A stretch of DNA of 64,000 nt from IMG/VR virus record IMGVR_UViG_3300031885_000004, positions 17,510 through 81,509 of that record; one strand, given 5' to 3'. Shown one piece after another: positions 44,373 to 53,261 of this stretch. The notes under the pieces are model-generated. The model searched no databases, was not told the origin of the DNA, and saw only the letters and a program-made list of their open reading frames with translations. This DNA comes from a virus. How positions within the stretch are numbered: position 1 is the stretch's first letter; each line of letters opens with the position of its first letter. The position numbers and the translations under genes were made by a program.

Positions 44373-44938
44373 TGGCCAAATATATGGCAATATGGGTAGC
44401 TGCCATAATATTTATAGAGGCGGTAGTCGAAATAGAAGTAGAATCGGAGCTATTCAAAGCAATCCGCGCCAGGCTTATGCCATCAGAGCACTCACGATTC
44501 ATCACTATTAGATGGTACATAAACGGGTTATTCAGCTGTGGATATTGTTTGTCTGTTTGGGTTAGCGCAATAGTTGCGTTATTTGTGCCAACTAAGTTTA
44601 TCAACGATGGGATGGGGTCATTGCTATCTGAAATTGTTGATTGCCCGATCATTTTTATGGTATCTAGTTATATAATAAGTGTATTTGTGCTCCATAGGTT
44701 TTCGAATTGTTTGCACGAATTAATTCATAGATGGATCAATCGAATGCCATACATCATGGCATTTAGACCAGTATCTGATTTCAGTATAACGAATGACATC
44801 GTTGGAGGCATCAATGGAAAACCCACCACAGATAACGGACGTGGTGCTGAAGAACGAATCGGAATTGAACCAACTATTAGTAAACTTCCAACCATCGAGC
44901 AAGAGCCACGTCCGGAAGACTCTAATGGACGGGTTTGA
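44372..44938 (+). CDS. Membrane protein, DUF1360-like
   Basis: 188 residues. Hydrophobic segments at about 5-20, 50-70 (GLFSCGYCLSVWVSAIVALF) and 88-108. The CGYCLSVW signature is like DUF1360 membrane proteins, where a Cys pair precedes a membrane helix. The last 45 residues are polar and overlap the next gene in another frame by 125 bases. Possibly an envelope or lysis-related protein; unknown. Confidence 0.65.
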   Translation: MAKYMAIWVAAIIFIEAVVEIEVESELFKAIRARLMPSEHSRFITIRWYINGLFSCGYCLSVWVSAIVALFVPTKFINDGMGSLLSEIVDCPIIFMVSSYIISVFVLHRFSNCLHELIHRWINRMPYIMAFRPVSDFSITNDIVGGINGKPTTDNGRGAEERIGIEPTISKLPTIEQEPRPEDSNGRV

Positions 44939-45170
44939 ATCGTTGCGTAAGAGAGTAGAAATTAGTGGTAAGTTGGATGACATTGACTATACAAGATTTG
45001 GGGAATTCCAGCCAGCTCCAATGCACCTAAACCTATCAATTAGATCTCTAGATAACTTCATTAAAAGAAGGATGGGTGGCGAGAGGGTTGATCTTAAGAT
45101 TCAATGGACAATTGGCCAGACTAAATTCACATTTGATCCCTGGAGTGGTTGCCTTGAAAGAAGTTCTTGA
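44814..45170 (+). CDS. Unknown protein, 118 aa, overlapping start
   Basis: ATG 44814 has GGAGG five bases upstream, which fixes the start inside the preceding gene. Acidic N-terminus, helical centre, beta-rich C-terminus. The overlap of 125 bases is long even for a phage. No family recognised. Confidence 0.6.
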   Translation: MENPPQITDVVLKNESELNQLLVNFQPSSKSHVRKTLMDGFESLRKRVEISGKLDDIDYTRFGEFQPAPMHLNLSIRSLDNFIKRRMGGERVDLKIQWTIGQTKFTFDPWSGCLERSS

Positions 45171-45330
45171 AGTTGCGATTGTTGGTGTCGGTATAGCATC
45201 GGTGTGGTTCTATATCAGAAGTCTCGTGACGGGTGATCTTACGCCCAGATCATTTATGAGATGGGGCGCAATCATAATACCAATTAGTATTTTAATGTCT
45301 GGTGGATTAAAGGCACTACATATTATATGA
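45154..45330 (+). CDS. Small membrane protein, 58 aa
   Basis: TTG 45154 with GGAG eight bases upstream; overlaps the previous stop. Two hydrophobic segments (VAIVGVGIASVWFYI and WGAIIIPISILMSG) joined by a short polar loop. Two-helix small membrane protein, perhaps holin-like in shape. No lysis enzyme is adjacent. Confidence 0.5.
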   Translation: MKEVLEVAIVGVGIASVWFYIRSLVTGDLTPRSFMRWGAIIIPISILMSGGLKALHII

Positions 45331-45632
45331 TAAAATCATTTCAAGTCGGGTTGGCGCAGTACATGCCGATTCAAGAGTGGGAGCCAGAGGTTGGCGATAT
45401 TATAATATACCACGGGTGGATTGTGCATTGGTTTGGTTTGATAAACCAAATCGAACCTAATGGTATCGTTAGCGTTGTCAGAGCAGGGATACCGATTCTG
45501 TTACTAACGATGGGCCAATCTAAGATGAGCAAATCAATCTCTAAAATTGACTCAGATGAAATAAAATTGTCAACTGGTGGTAAATATGCAGTTGTAAAGA
45601 ATGTTAGAAATGCAACAGTCTGGTACGTCTAA
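45327..45632 (+). CDS. Small beta-rich unknown protein
   Basis: 101 residues with a small beta-barrel-like series (VGDIIIYHGWIVHWFGLINQI). Overlaps neighbours by 4 and 32 bases. Unknown. Confidence 0.55.
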   Translation: MIKSFQVGLAQYMPIQEWEPEVGDIIIYHGWIVHWFGLINQIEPNGIVSVVRAGIPILLLTMGQSKMSKSISKIDSDEIKLSTGGKYAVVKNVRNATVWYV

Positions 45633-46143
45633 AATCCCTTCCATAATAGCATATCCAGAAATATTACATATCGATAGAGTTCCAGAGCTGAAAGATAGGC
45701 TAGTTTATATCATAAGATCATATAAGCTAGATGGAACTTCTATATTAATCTTTAGGAATAGTGGTAAAATCGGAATAAGGTTTGGTGATTTTGCTGGAAA
45801 TATAATTGAACCAGAAAAGTTAGATAAGAAATTCGCCGCTAATTATGTTGGTCCACTAGTCGATTTAATGAATCGAGCAAGAATACCGCAAGCGCAATTT
45901 TATTTTTCTGGTGATATATTGGTTGACATTAGAACACATTTAGATAAGATGTCTGGACCCGGCATGGTTAAAGAACTATGCTCTAAAATAATCCCAACAC
46001 AGGAGATAATTGCTATTAAAAAATTAGACGATGGCTTGCTGAAAGAACTTCCATCAATGGGCCAAGTTATATTAAAACATAGTTCATTCAAAATTATTGT
46101 AAGAGGAGATAAATTCTTACCACTTTATGCGAGGTCGGGATGA
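45601..46143 (+). CDS. Unknown alpha/beta protein, 180 aa
   Basis: Start at 45601 or at the in-frame ATG 45610. Alternating strands and helices with SYKLDGTSILIFRNSGKIGIRFGDF, which faintly recalls the K-x-D-G motif of nucleotidyltransferases/ligases (KLDGTS). A downstream strand VILKHSSFKIIVRG would fit a ligase motif. A small RNA/DNA ligase-like protein is a speculation; most other ligase motifs are not evident. Confidence 0.5.
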   Translation: MLEMQQSGTSKIPSIIAYPEILHIDRVPELKDRLVYIIRSYKLDGTSILIFRNSGKIGIRFGDFAGNIIEPEKLDKKFAANYVGPLVDLMNRARIPQAQFYFSGDILVDIRTHLDKMSGPGMVKELCSKIIPTQEIIAIKKLDDGLLKELPSMGQVILKHSSFKIIVRGDKFLPLYARSG

Positions 46144-46574
46144 GAAGGCTATCATCTGCGCAGCGAAGGATTATTTCCGAGCAAGAGACGCTTGGGGTAG
46201 ATAAGTTAAAACCCACAATAAAACCCACAATAAAACCCACAATAAAACCCACACCAAAGCCAGAGCCAGCTGGTGATGAACTTGCAACACTCGAGCTGCC
46301 TGAGCTAACAGAACCACCAGCTGATCAGCCTGAAATTGGTGATGTAGAACTATTACAAAAATGCAGAGAATATTTAGAAGAATCAATCTCCAATCTCAAT
46401 AAAATCGGAATCATACTTGGCGCGAGGTTAAAAGATTTCTCAACAAGAGAAAGTTTACTAGCCGTTAATAGTCAACTAGATAAAGTGATCGACGCAGTAA
46501 ATGAAAGAATTCTTAGGCAGGCTTCTAAAGATGGATATGATGTCAGCGCGATGCTTCCAGGAGAGCAGAAATGA
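46140..46574 (+). CDS. Protein with KPTI repeats and coiled C-terminus
   Basis: 144 residues. Begins RRLSSAQRRIISEQE, which also contains an I-S-E that could be cleaved. Then four KPTI/KPTP tandem repeats (12-bp DNA repeats near 46210-46255), a Pro/Glu-rich linker, and a helical C-terminal domain. ATGA overlap with upstream gene. Unknown. Confidence 0.55.
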   Translation: MRRLSSAQRRIISEQETLGVDKLKPTIKPTIKPTIKPTPKPEPAGDELATLELPELTEPPADQPEIGDVELLQKCREYLEESISNLNKIGIILGARLKDFSTRESLLAVNSQLDKVIDAVNERILRQASKDGYDVSAMLPGEQK

Positions 46575-46957
46575 AGCTAGATCTATTATATGAGACGACC
46601 GTAGTTGGTGCCATAGCAATTAAGCCAGCAGCCTTTGATGGCGATGGTAAGATTGACATTGTAAGACCAAGAGGGAGACAAAGGTGGTATTTGGCGTATG
46701 CAAACGACAGTTACACCGATGGTTTGATGGAAAAGAAGGATTCAACAACTCAAAAGGAAACTATACAAGTTGGTGATCAACCAAAGAATGTCAAAACATT
46801 AGTCTGGCAACCGCAAAAGACAGGTGGAATGACCAACAAATCATTATATATACCAAAGGGTACGATAGAATCCAAACCATATGGTGGTAGTGAAATGTGG
46901 CACACAAATAACCCAGCCAAACATCATGATGAACATATCCTAAAGCCATCCCGGTGA
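46571..46957 (+). CDS. Tag B protein, 128 aa
   Basis: N-terminus MKLDLLYETTVVG, tag B with L-Y-E. The rest is beta/turn-rich with many Lys, Gly and Trp residues and a His-rich end (KHHDEH). No enzyme motif. Overlaps the preceding gene by 4 bases. Candidate packaged protein of unknown role. Confidence 0.65.
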   Translation: MKLDLLYETTVVGAIAIKPAAFDGDGKIDIVRPRGRQRWYLAYANDSYTDGLMEKKDSTTQKETIQVGDQPKNVKTLVWQPQKTGGMTNKSLYIPKGTIESKPYGGSEMWHTNNPAKHHDEHILKPSR

Positions 46958-46990
46958 TATATAAAATGGTTAAGATGCACACGAGGGCGT

Positions 46991-48931
46991 ATGTCAAGGT
47001 TAGTAGAATACGTCAATCCTCATCCACATACAGTTCAGATAACTGGCCCCAATAAAGAAATTCATCGCATCCCAAAATATGCAAAAGTTGTCCTGTCTGA
47101 TTGGTATATTGATCGCTATACTCCAAAGTTCTTACGAGTTGCTAGGATACTTAGCGACCAAGGGCTGCCAAACCGATCAAATGGCGTTTCAGTACAAACA
47201 ACAAGACCGTACGTTCTTGGTGCGCAAGTTGCCGTGAGAGCACAAAAAATTAAGAATAGTGAGCATAGGATTATTAAAGCCACAGAAGGTATAAGAAACA
47301 TCGTAGATGGTGTCAGAAGTACCAGAAGTCAGAGGAAGGAGCTGATATCTAGGGGCCGCATAGTAGGTAGGACTATCCCAAATGCCTCGAAGATTTATAA
47401 CCAAGTAGTTCAAGACGTTTTTATTGCTATCAGCAATAATATTGGCGTCGGCATCATGAGTTATAACAGACTTGGGCCTCTCCAACGATTGGTGGACTCT
47501 ATCAGAAAATATACCGATCTTTCTAGAACAACTATATTCATAAGTGATGATGGATCAACCGATCCTAGCCTAAGACAATGGCTCTCTACGCAAGATGATA
47601 TGGTAGTGTTAAATAATCACGACAATCTTGGAGTAGCTGGCAATTCGAATAGATTACTAAATTGCCTCAAAAGATTTAAGCATAAAATAATATTAAATGA
47701 TGATGTAGAAATATTGTCGAATGGGTGGGAAAAATTTTATGCCGATGTTATGGCCAAAACCGGTCTCCACCATTTATGCTTTAGACAAGATGGGTTATGT
47801 GGCGCATCTAGGGGTGAAGGTCGCAAATCTGTGATCAACAATGTTTTGGTGCAGACCATAGGAGAGAAACCACATGGTGCTGTGATGGCATTTGATGACG
47901 TAGCGTTTGATAAAGTTGGGTATTTTGATAGTCAATTGGGCCATTATGGCATGGAACACGTTGATTGGTCAAACAGAGTTGGATTGTCTGGCATTCAACC
48001 AAGTGGATTTCACGACGCATCTGGTTCAGATAAGTTCTTTATAATACATAAAGAGCAGTCGGCTGCGACCAATCGAGGCGCTCACTTAAAAGAAAATCGA
48101 GCACTTTACAACCAGTTACAAAACGATAGGTCAAGAATATTAGTCCAATGTGCACCGCAATCTAATGTTCAATCGATTTCTGTTATTATTCCTATTAGAG
48201 ATGTTGGAAGGACTGGATCGGCCAATACTGTGATAAGTTGCTTGAAGGCACAAAAATTCCCAGATATTGAAATTATTGTAGTCGAACAGGATAGCGATAG
48301 ACGATTTGACTTTAAGCCGTCTAATCCGATAAAATATGTGTTTGTTGGTAATTCTAAGCCAAACCAGGAATTTAACAAATCAAAAGCTTTTAATAAAGGA
48401 GTGTTAATTTCTAATCATAATAAAATTATAATGCACGACGCCGACATAATAATACAAGCTAATTATATTAGAACGATATTTGGATTATTAGATGCATATG
48501 AAAGTTGCCATATAGGCGCTAGGGTATTATATATAGACACTACATCTACAACTAAATTGGCGCAAACTGGCAAAATAGGTAAGGACTATACATGCGAAAG
48601 AGCAGTTGGGTATTTTGAGGGTGGATCAATTGCGTGCAGAAAGGACACATTTTTCAAAGTTGGTGGATTTAACGAAGCATTCGAAGGCTATGGTTGCGAG
48701 GACTGCGATTTCTTCACTAGATTGAAAGATCACAGTCGTTTTTATAGTCAGCGTTCGATTGACATGCTGCATATGTGGCATTCTAGAGTCTCTGGGTGGG
48801 ATCGCAGGCATAAAATAAATAAAGATCTCATAGCGTCCATCGGTAAAACTATGAAGGGAAAGGTCTATATAAATCATCTGGTTGCCCAGATGCAAAACAA
48901 ATATCCAGAATCAAAGGCATTCTATGGCTAA
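46991..48931 (+). CDS. Bifunctional glycosyltransferase with two GT2 domains
   Basis: 646 residues. After a 150-residue N-terminal region come two GT-A domains. Domain 1 (about 155-330): GVGIMSYNR, IFISDDGSTD, ILNDDVEI. Domain 2 (about 395-600): SISVIIPIRD, IIVVEQDSD, MHDADIII, and EGYGCEDCDF, which resembles galactosyltransferase acceptor motifs. Both have a D-x-D-like metal site (DDD, DAD). It transfers two sugars or builds a disaccharide on DNA, virion protein or host surface. The epimerase at 2.9 kb may supply donor. Confidence 0.85.
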   Translation: MSRLVEYVNPHPHTVQITGPNKEIHRIPKYAKVVLSDWYIDRYTPKFLRVARILSDQGLPNRSNGVSVQTTRPYVLGAQVAVRAQKIKNSEHRIIKATEGIRNIVDGVRSTRSQRKELISRGRIVGRTIPNASKIYNQVVQDVFIAISNNIGVGIMSYNRLGPLQRLVDSIRKYTDLSRTTIFISDDGSTDPSLRQWLSTQDDMVVLNNHDNLGVAGNSNRLLNCLKRFKHKIILNDDVEILSNGWEKFYADVMAKTGLHHLCFRQDGLCGASRGEGRKSVINNVLVQTIGEKPHGAVMAFDDVAFDKVGYFDSQLGHYGMEHVDWSNRVGLSGIQPSGFHDASGSDKFFIIHKEQSAATNRGAHLKENRALYNQLQNDRSRILVQCAPQSNVQSISVIIPIRDVGRTGSANTVISCLKAQKFPDIEIIVVEQDSDRRFDFKPSNPIKYVFVGNSKPNQEFNKSKAFNKGVLISNHNKIIMHDADIIIQANYIRTIFGLLDAYESCHIGARVLYIDTTSTTKLAQTGKIGKDYTCERAVGYFEGGSIACRKDTFFKVGGFNEAFEGYGCEDCDFFTRLKDHSRFYSQRSIDMLHMWHSRVSGWDRRHKINKDLIASIGKTMKGKVYINHLVAQMQNKYPESKAFYG

Positions 48932-49925
48932 GCTAACCATCTTTATCACCAATTCAAAATCTGGCGCATTTTATGAGATAGCCACCGGATGGTATAATTC
49001 ATTTAAATTGGGTGGTCATAATGTGACTATGTGGGATGGTGATCCACAGACATGGCACAGATTAATTCCTGATATTTTCATTGGATGTTCTGGATGGAGG
49101 CAAACGCCGCCGTCTGATCACAAAGCTAGGATAGCAATCCACGTCAATCCATATTGCAATTCGATAGTCCAAGTTCCTGGCGGTCCAGTCATAAACGAAG
49201 CAAAGGTGGCTATAGATTGGACGCTGCAACAAAAACCACTATTTGTATTTGGATATGGTACTCAAGAAGATGTCGAGAGATTATGGTTTAAATGGCATCA
49301 AAATCATGGAATAAATATTATTGGAATGCCAAATGCGGCTGATATAACCAAATATAAACCCATACCAAAAAATCATGATTATATATGCGATATTGGTTGG
49401 GTTGGCGGTTATTGGGGATATAAAGCAATCAACTTAGATAAATATTTAATTCCAATAGCTAAAAGACATCACACAATCTGGCTTGGATGGAGTGGCCCGT
49501 CAGGTCTGTGGAAAGGAAAAGCCACACAAGACCAAGTATTGTCGCTATTTAATTCGGCCAAAGTATGTCCTTGCGTTGTTGAGCCACACACAACTAAGTT
49601 TGGTATTGATATACCAGAAAGAATTTTTAAAGTCGCTGCGTGTGGGGCTTTGACGATATCAGATCCAATATATGGGATTGATAGGTTATTTAGCAAAGAC
49701 GTACTACCAACGGCCTCTGATCCATCAAGTTATCATCAACTCGTCGAAATGTATATTAATATAGACGAAGCTTCTAGAAAGAAACAAGCTAATATTATGA
49801 GATCTAAAGTATTACATGACCACACATACTTAAATAGAGCTCAAACATTTCTGCGGGCTTTTGGGTATAATAACGAAGCCAATGAATATGACATTCTTAT
49901 TTCCAAGGCTTGTGAAAACTTATAA
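48924..49925 (+). CDS. GT-B type glycosyltransferase
   Basis: ATG 48924, overlapping the upstream stop by 8 bases. 333 residues. KLTIFITNSKSGAFYEIATGWYNSF, then a C-terminal half with PERIFKVAACGALTISD, the E-x-x-A/G-C-G nucleotide-sugar binding motif of CgeB-like/GT1-type GT-B enzymes. Forms a glycosylation operon with the two-domain enzyme upstream. Target unknown. Confidence 0.8.
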   Translation: MAKLTIFITNSKSGAFYEIATGWYNSFKLGGHNVTMWDGDPQTWHRLIPDIFIGCSGWRQTPPSDHKARIAIHVNPYCNSIVQVPGGPVINEAKVAIDWTLQQKPLFVFGYGTQEDVERLWFKWHQNHGINIIGMPNAADITKYKPIPKNHDYICDIGWVGGYWGYKAINLDKYLIPIAKRHHTIWLGWSGPSGLWKGKATQDQVLSLFNSAKVCPCVVEPHTTKFGIDIPERIFKVAACGALTISDPIYGIDRLFSKDVLPTASDPSSYHQLVEMYINIDEASRKKQANIMRSKVLHDHTYLNRAQTFLRAFGYNNEANEYDILISKACENL

Positions 49926-50241
49926 TCTTATCATAATTGTTACCATCAGCCTTAGATGCAGCTTTTAAGCATAAATCTTTGAAACTATCAACCTGCATTA
50001 GTTTATCAACCAAATATCCATATTTGGCATTTACGTCTTCTTCGTTAAAACTTGACGATCTCCACATATTAATCTTTTTAGAATACCACATTACGTTAGC
50101 TGTATCTACACCTCTTGCTATATTTATATAAATGGTTATTGTTATAGCTGTTCCGCATGATTCAATATTGCCTTCTATAAATATGTGTATATCTTCTGGT
50201 TGGTCGCTAAATTTCAATTCTTCGTATCGCCATCTACTCAT
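49897..50241 (-). CDS. Unknown protein, 114 aa
   Basis: Minus-strand singleton converging with the glycosyltransferase gene (29-base overlap). Beta-rich with a C-terminal helix. No motif. Its promoter would share the 27-base gap to the divergent gene at 50269. Confidence 0.55.
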   Translation of the reverse strand: MSRWRYEELKFSDQPEDIHIFIEGNIESCGTAITITIYINIARGVDTANVMWYSKKINMWRSSSFNEEDVNAKYGYLVDKLMQVDSFKDLCLKAASKADGNNYDKIISFHKPWK

Positions 50242-50268
50242 GCGTATTTAATCGATCAAGATTAACGT

Positions 50269-50787
50269 ATGTTTGAATATCAAATACAAGGTCTCAATCA
50301 GATGCGACGACATTCTGATGAATCTAAGCGGCTACGAGAATTCGCTGAATCCATAGAACACGACAAAAGAATGTTGGCGGAGTATTTAAGAGCCAGGGCC
50401 AAGGCTCTAATGACAGAGGATAGAAACGATTGGGACATAGCATGGAGAGCCCAAGCTAGAGCAGAAGAGGCCGAGTTAGTCAATGTAATTGATGAAATTG
50501 ATTATCTTGATTTTCCGATTATCTGGAATGGCAAAAAAGACATACCAACGGATCTATACATAACAATAAATGGGCACAATGTCCAACTATTAAGATCAGA
50601 GAACATAAAATTCGCATCAAGACAAATGATAGAAAACGCAATATCAGACGCACAAACTGTGCTAAATTGTTCTAATGCGAGTTCTTTAGTAGATAATTTG
50701 CATCACAAATTTAATGGTAAAACATGGAAAGTAATAGAAACGTGCGGCAAACAAATAGAGAAATTAATTGGCAACCGAGATAAGTAA
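50269..50787 (+). CDS. Unknown helical protein, 172 aa
   Basis: Long charged helix over residues 15-75 (coiled-coil-like, Glu/Arg/Ala-rich), then a small alpha/beta C-terminal part. First gene of a plus-strand run of small genes that continues to 54.6 kb. Unknown. Confidence 0.6.
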   Translation: MFEYQIQGLNQMRRHSDESKRLREFAESIEHDKRMLAEYLRARAKALMTEDRNDWDIAWRAQARAEEAELVNVIDEIDYLDFPIIWNGKKDIPTDLYITINGHNVQLLRSENIKFASRQMIENAISDAQTVLNCSNASSLVDNLHHKFNGKTWKVIETCGKQIEKLIGNRDK

Positions 50788-51160
50788 AGGCGATAAGATT
50801 AGAGTAAGAAGCCACCAAATTAGCATTGGTGGAGTTAAGGTTTTAGTTGAGGGATTTACTGGTACATTTATAAATGAATACACTGGCACCGATGGTAAGG
50901 CATACGCTAATGTTAGTGGTAATAGTGTACATGCTGGTTATAGGACAGTTTTGTTAGAACATATTAGCCATCTAAACGAAAATGAAGAAACACCTAACTT
51001 TGACGGCGCGTCATACACCATCAGATGTGTTGAGTGCTACGAAGCAAGGAAGATTTCACCACAGAATTTGGGTAAAGTGAGGAGATGTATAGCATGTCAG
51101 AAGAAACACGATCGACTAACAGCGAGAGAGAGATCAAAACAGAGAAAGAAGTCAAAGTAA
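50768..51160 (+). CDS. SH3-like/zinc protein
   Basis: TTG 50768 within the end of the previous gene. 130 residues: a KOW/SH3-like beta start (KGDKIRVRSHQISIGGVKVLVEG), then CVEC...CIAC zinc ribbon and a strongly basic tail (RERSKQRKKSK). Nucleic-acid-binding plan; function unknown. Confidence 0.55.
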   Translation: MATEISKGDKIRVRSHQISIGGVKVLVEGFTGTFINEYTGTDGKAYANVSGNSVHAGYRTVLLEHISHLNENEETPNFDGASYTIRCVECYEARKISPQNLGKVRRCIACQKKHDRLTARERSKQRKKSK

Positions 51161-51351
51161 GAAAGGCTCAATTTAAAGATGAGCGCGGTAAATGGATAGA
51201 TATGCCAATGGTCGATTATAGGATCACGCCAGAAGTTACAGCATTTGAAGCAGCTCGACAGCAGAAAATGGTGACTAGGGTAATTGAACCAGACGGTAAA
51301 GGTGGCATAGTAGTGATAAAGATGTTTAGGAACCAAAAGCGGAGAAGTTAA
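51094..51351 (+). CDS. Small charged protein, 85 aa
   Basis: ATG 51094 has GGAG nine bases upstream and is preferred over ATG 51085, which abuts the Shine-Dalgarno. Lys/Glu-rich start, beta-rich end. Overlaps the previous gene. Unknown. Confidence 0.5.
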   Translation: MSEETRSTNSEREIKTEKEVKVRKAQFKDERGKWIDMPMVDYRITPEVTAFEAARQQKMVTRVIEPDGKGGIVVIKMFRNQKRRS

Positions 51352-51711
51352 ATGAATGTTAAGCTTAGCCTAGAGCTTCAAAAGAAAATTAGAGATCTTA
51401 TCGGTGGTGATAAGTATTCTGCGTTGATGAAGTTAATCCAAGAGTATGGTATTATCATTGTCGACGGCGCGTCTGAAATCTTAATCAGCCTGCCGAAGAT
51501 TGAAATCTCAGCACCATTTCAAAAGCAGCTTGGGCCAGTTAGGCGATTTCAATTCCATTGTAAGATTAATGGCCAGGAATTAAACGACTTAACCAAAATT
51601 GAACTTGACCCGTTTGACTATTCAGACGGCAATCCATTAGAAGTCAGGCTTACTGTAAAGCCCGGAGGGTTGAAGCCACTTGATAATCAAGCTGAGGAGA
51701 TTGCGAGATGA
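51352..51711 (+). CDS. Unknown protein, 119 aa
   Basis: Helical N-terminus, then a beta-rich domain with an Asp/Pro loop. ATGA overlap with the following gene, zero gap to the preceding one. Unknown. Confidence 0.6.
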   Translation: MNVKLSLELQKKIRDLIGGDKYSALMKLIQEYGIIIVDGASEILISLPKIEISAPFQKQLGPVRRFQFHCKINGQELNDLTKIELDPFDYSDGNPLEVRLTVKPGGLKPLDNQAEEIAR

Positions 51712-52106
51712 TAGAATCAGGATTAGTTAATATATTGTGCGACAATGAGGTCATTATCGCACAAGTTGTCGATAAAAATCAAAATTTATACAAGTCTCTG
51801 AATATCACAATGGGTGCAGTAAATGTTCTTGATGTGATAGAAGCCAAACCAAACGACAAGGGAGTCCTAGAATTGATTGGTGTGATAGAAGAAGGAATCC
51901 CACATAAAGAATTATTCTTCTTCAAGGATGCACAAGATTGGTCTGAAATATGTATTAAAGCGGGGTCTATGAGTGATAAGTGCATCATCCAAGGCTTGGC
52001 CATGCCGCATGGCCCACAACCAGGAGTCGTGGCCATAGCTTATATTGAAGGGTTTGATGTTCGAATCACATTTGGTAGTTTAATTCAAGCGATGCCAGAA
52101 GAATGA
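51708..52106 (+). CDS. Unknown protein, 132 aa
   Basis: Beta-rich protein starting MIESGLVNILCDNEVIIAQVV; Gly/Pro loop MPHGPQPGVVAIAYIEG near the end. Four-base overlaps with both neighbours mark a tightly coupled operon. No family recognised. Confidence 0.6.
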   Translation: MIESGLVNILCDNEVIIAQVVDKNQNLYKSLNITMGAVNVLDVIEAKPNDKGVLELIGVIEEGIPHKELFFFKDAQDWSEICIKAGSMSDKCIIQGLAMPHGPQPGVVAIAYIEGFDVRITFGSLIQAMPEE

Positions 52107-52312
52107 CCTGCTGCTATCTTTGCGGTTCACCAGTAGAAACTAGGGATCCATCGCCGCTTATGGTCTTAATCACATGCGGCAGTAAGGAAAACCATATATT
52201 ATGTAGTCTATGTTCTGTGGCTTTAGATGAGGCAAGAAATAATCTACGAAGATCAGGAAAGACAACATTGCAAAAAGACTCAAATGGCATTATTTCAACT
52301 ATCATCGGTTAA
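52103..52312 (+). CDS. Small zinc-finger protein, 69 aa
   Basis: CYLCG and CSLC pairs spaced 33 residues apart give a treble-clef or ribbon; a basic helix follows. Unknown role. Confidence 0.6.
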   Translation: MTCCYLCGSPVETRDPSPLMVLITCGSKENHILCSLCSVALDEARNNLRRSGKTTLQKDSNGIISTIIG

Positions 52313-52333
52313 CTGTATTTTAACGAGGCAGTC

Positions 52334-52648
52334 ATGCGAGAGCCATTCGTATTCTACTGCGAAGGTGGGTGTCACATTTTTGTATTAGCCAATCTTGACA
52401 CTTCTCTAAACGGGGAACATGTGATCGTATGCCCGAAATGTCACCATAGACATTATAGAAAAGTTGAAAATGGTCAAATCACAGATTTCAGACACAGTAG
52501 GGGCGATGCTGTTGACACAATAGAACCGATGCCCTCCGCTGCCTTTCCCTCGCGTGAAGAGGCCATGAAGGCTATTCAGATAGATAGGGACCCATTTATG
52601 ATGGATCTTTGGGTCAGGAAGGCCCAAGACGAAGGCTGGAAACAATGA
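52334..52648 (+). CDS. Small zinc-binding protein, 104 aa
   Basis: YCEGGCH and CPKCHHRH supply Cys/His ligands in the first 45 residues; the rest is acidic and helical. Overlaps the next start by 4 bases (ATGA). Unknown. Confidence 0.6.
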   Translation: MREPFVFYCEGGCHIFVLANLDTSLNGEHVIVCPKCHHRHYRKVENGQITDFRHSRGDAVDTIEPMPSAAFPSREEAMKAIQIDRDPFMMDLWVRKAQDEGWKQ

Positions 52649-53013
52649 CTAGGCGTATTAAATCTAAAAGTGATGGGAATATAGCGTTATATGTTAATGG
52701 TGGATTTGCCAATAGCGAGACGCTGCTTTCAGATGTTATTGAAGCAATAAATAGCTTAAAAATAGATATAGCAAAACTTAAAAATAATACGCACCCACGT
52801 GGGCCGCACGATATAGTTTTTAGACCACAAGAAAAGCCAGTTAAAATCTTGAGATGCCGCATGCCATCTAACGGTGAAATAACCCCATCGCGCAAAGCCA
52901 AAAGAGATGACTTAGCCGAAATGCTTGGCCAAAAGAAATGTGTAGCGTGTAATCCGCTCGACCCCAAATGCAAGAAATGCAGTGGAACGGGATATGCAAA
53001 GGAGAAAAAATGA
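52645..53013 (+). CDS. Unknown protein with C-terminal zinc knuckle
   Basis: ATG 52645. Helical middle and C-terminal CVACNPLDPKCKKCSGTG, a DnaJ-like knuckle as seen in the gene at 34247. The last codons overlap the next ATG at 53010. Unknown. Confidence 0.6.
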   Translation: MTRRIKSKSDGNIALYVNGGFANSETLLSDVIEAINSLKIDIAKLKNNTHPRGPHDIVFRPQEKPVKILRCRMPSNGEITPSRKAKRDDLAEMLGQKKCVACNPLDPKCKKCSGTGYAKEKK

Positions 53014-53261
53014 ATACTTCAACGCAAGAACCAGAAATTGGAATCATGCGGATTCTTGATATGAACGGTGATCGCCGGATAGTATGGCGCAAGAAGTCAA
53101 TTCCTGAAATCGAAGAAGCAAAGAAGGAATTTAGGAAGGCAATTATTGATGGTCATATTGCCTTCAAAGTAGATAATGGCGGCAGTAAAGGCGAGAAACT
53201 CACAGAGTTCGACCCCACCGCCGAAGAGATCATCTTAGTTCCCCCAATGGTAGGTGGATAA
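53010..53261 (+). CDS. Small unknown protein, 83 aa
   Basis: ATG 53010 with AAGGAG upstream. Mixed alpha/beta with a Lys/Glu helix. Coupled to the next gene (stop overlaps ATG 53261). Confidence 0.55.
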   Translation: MNTSTQEPEIGIMRILDMNGDRRIVWRKKSIPEIEEAKKEFRKAIIDGHIAFKVDNGGSKGEKLTEFDPTAEEIILVPPMVGG

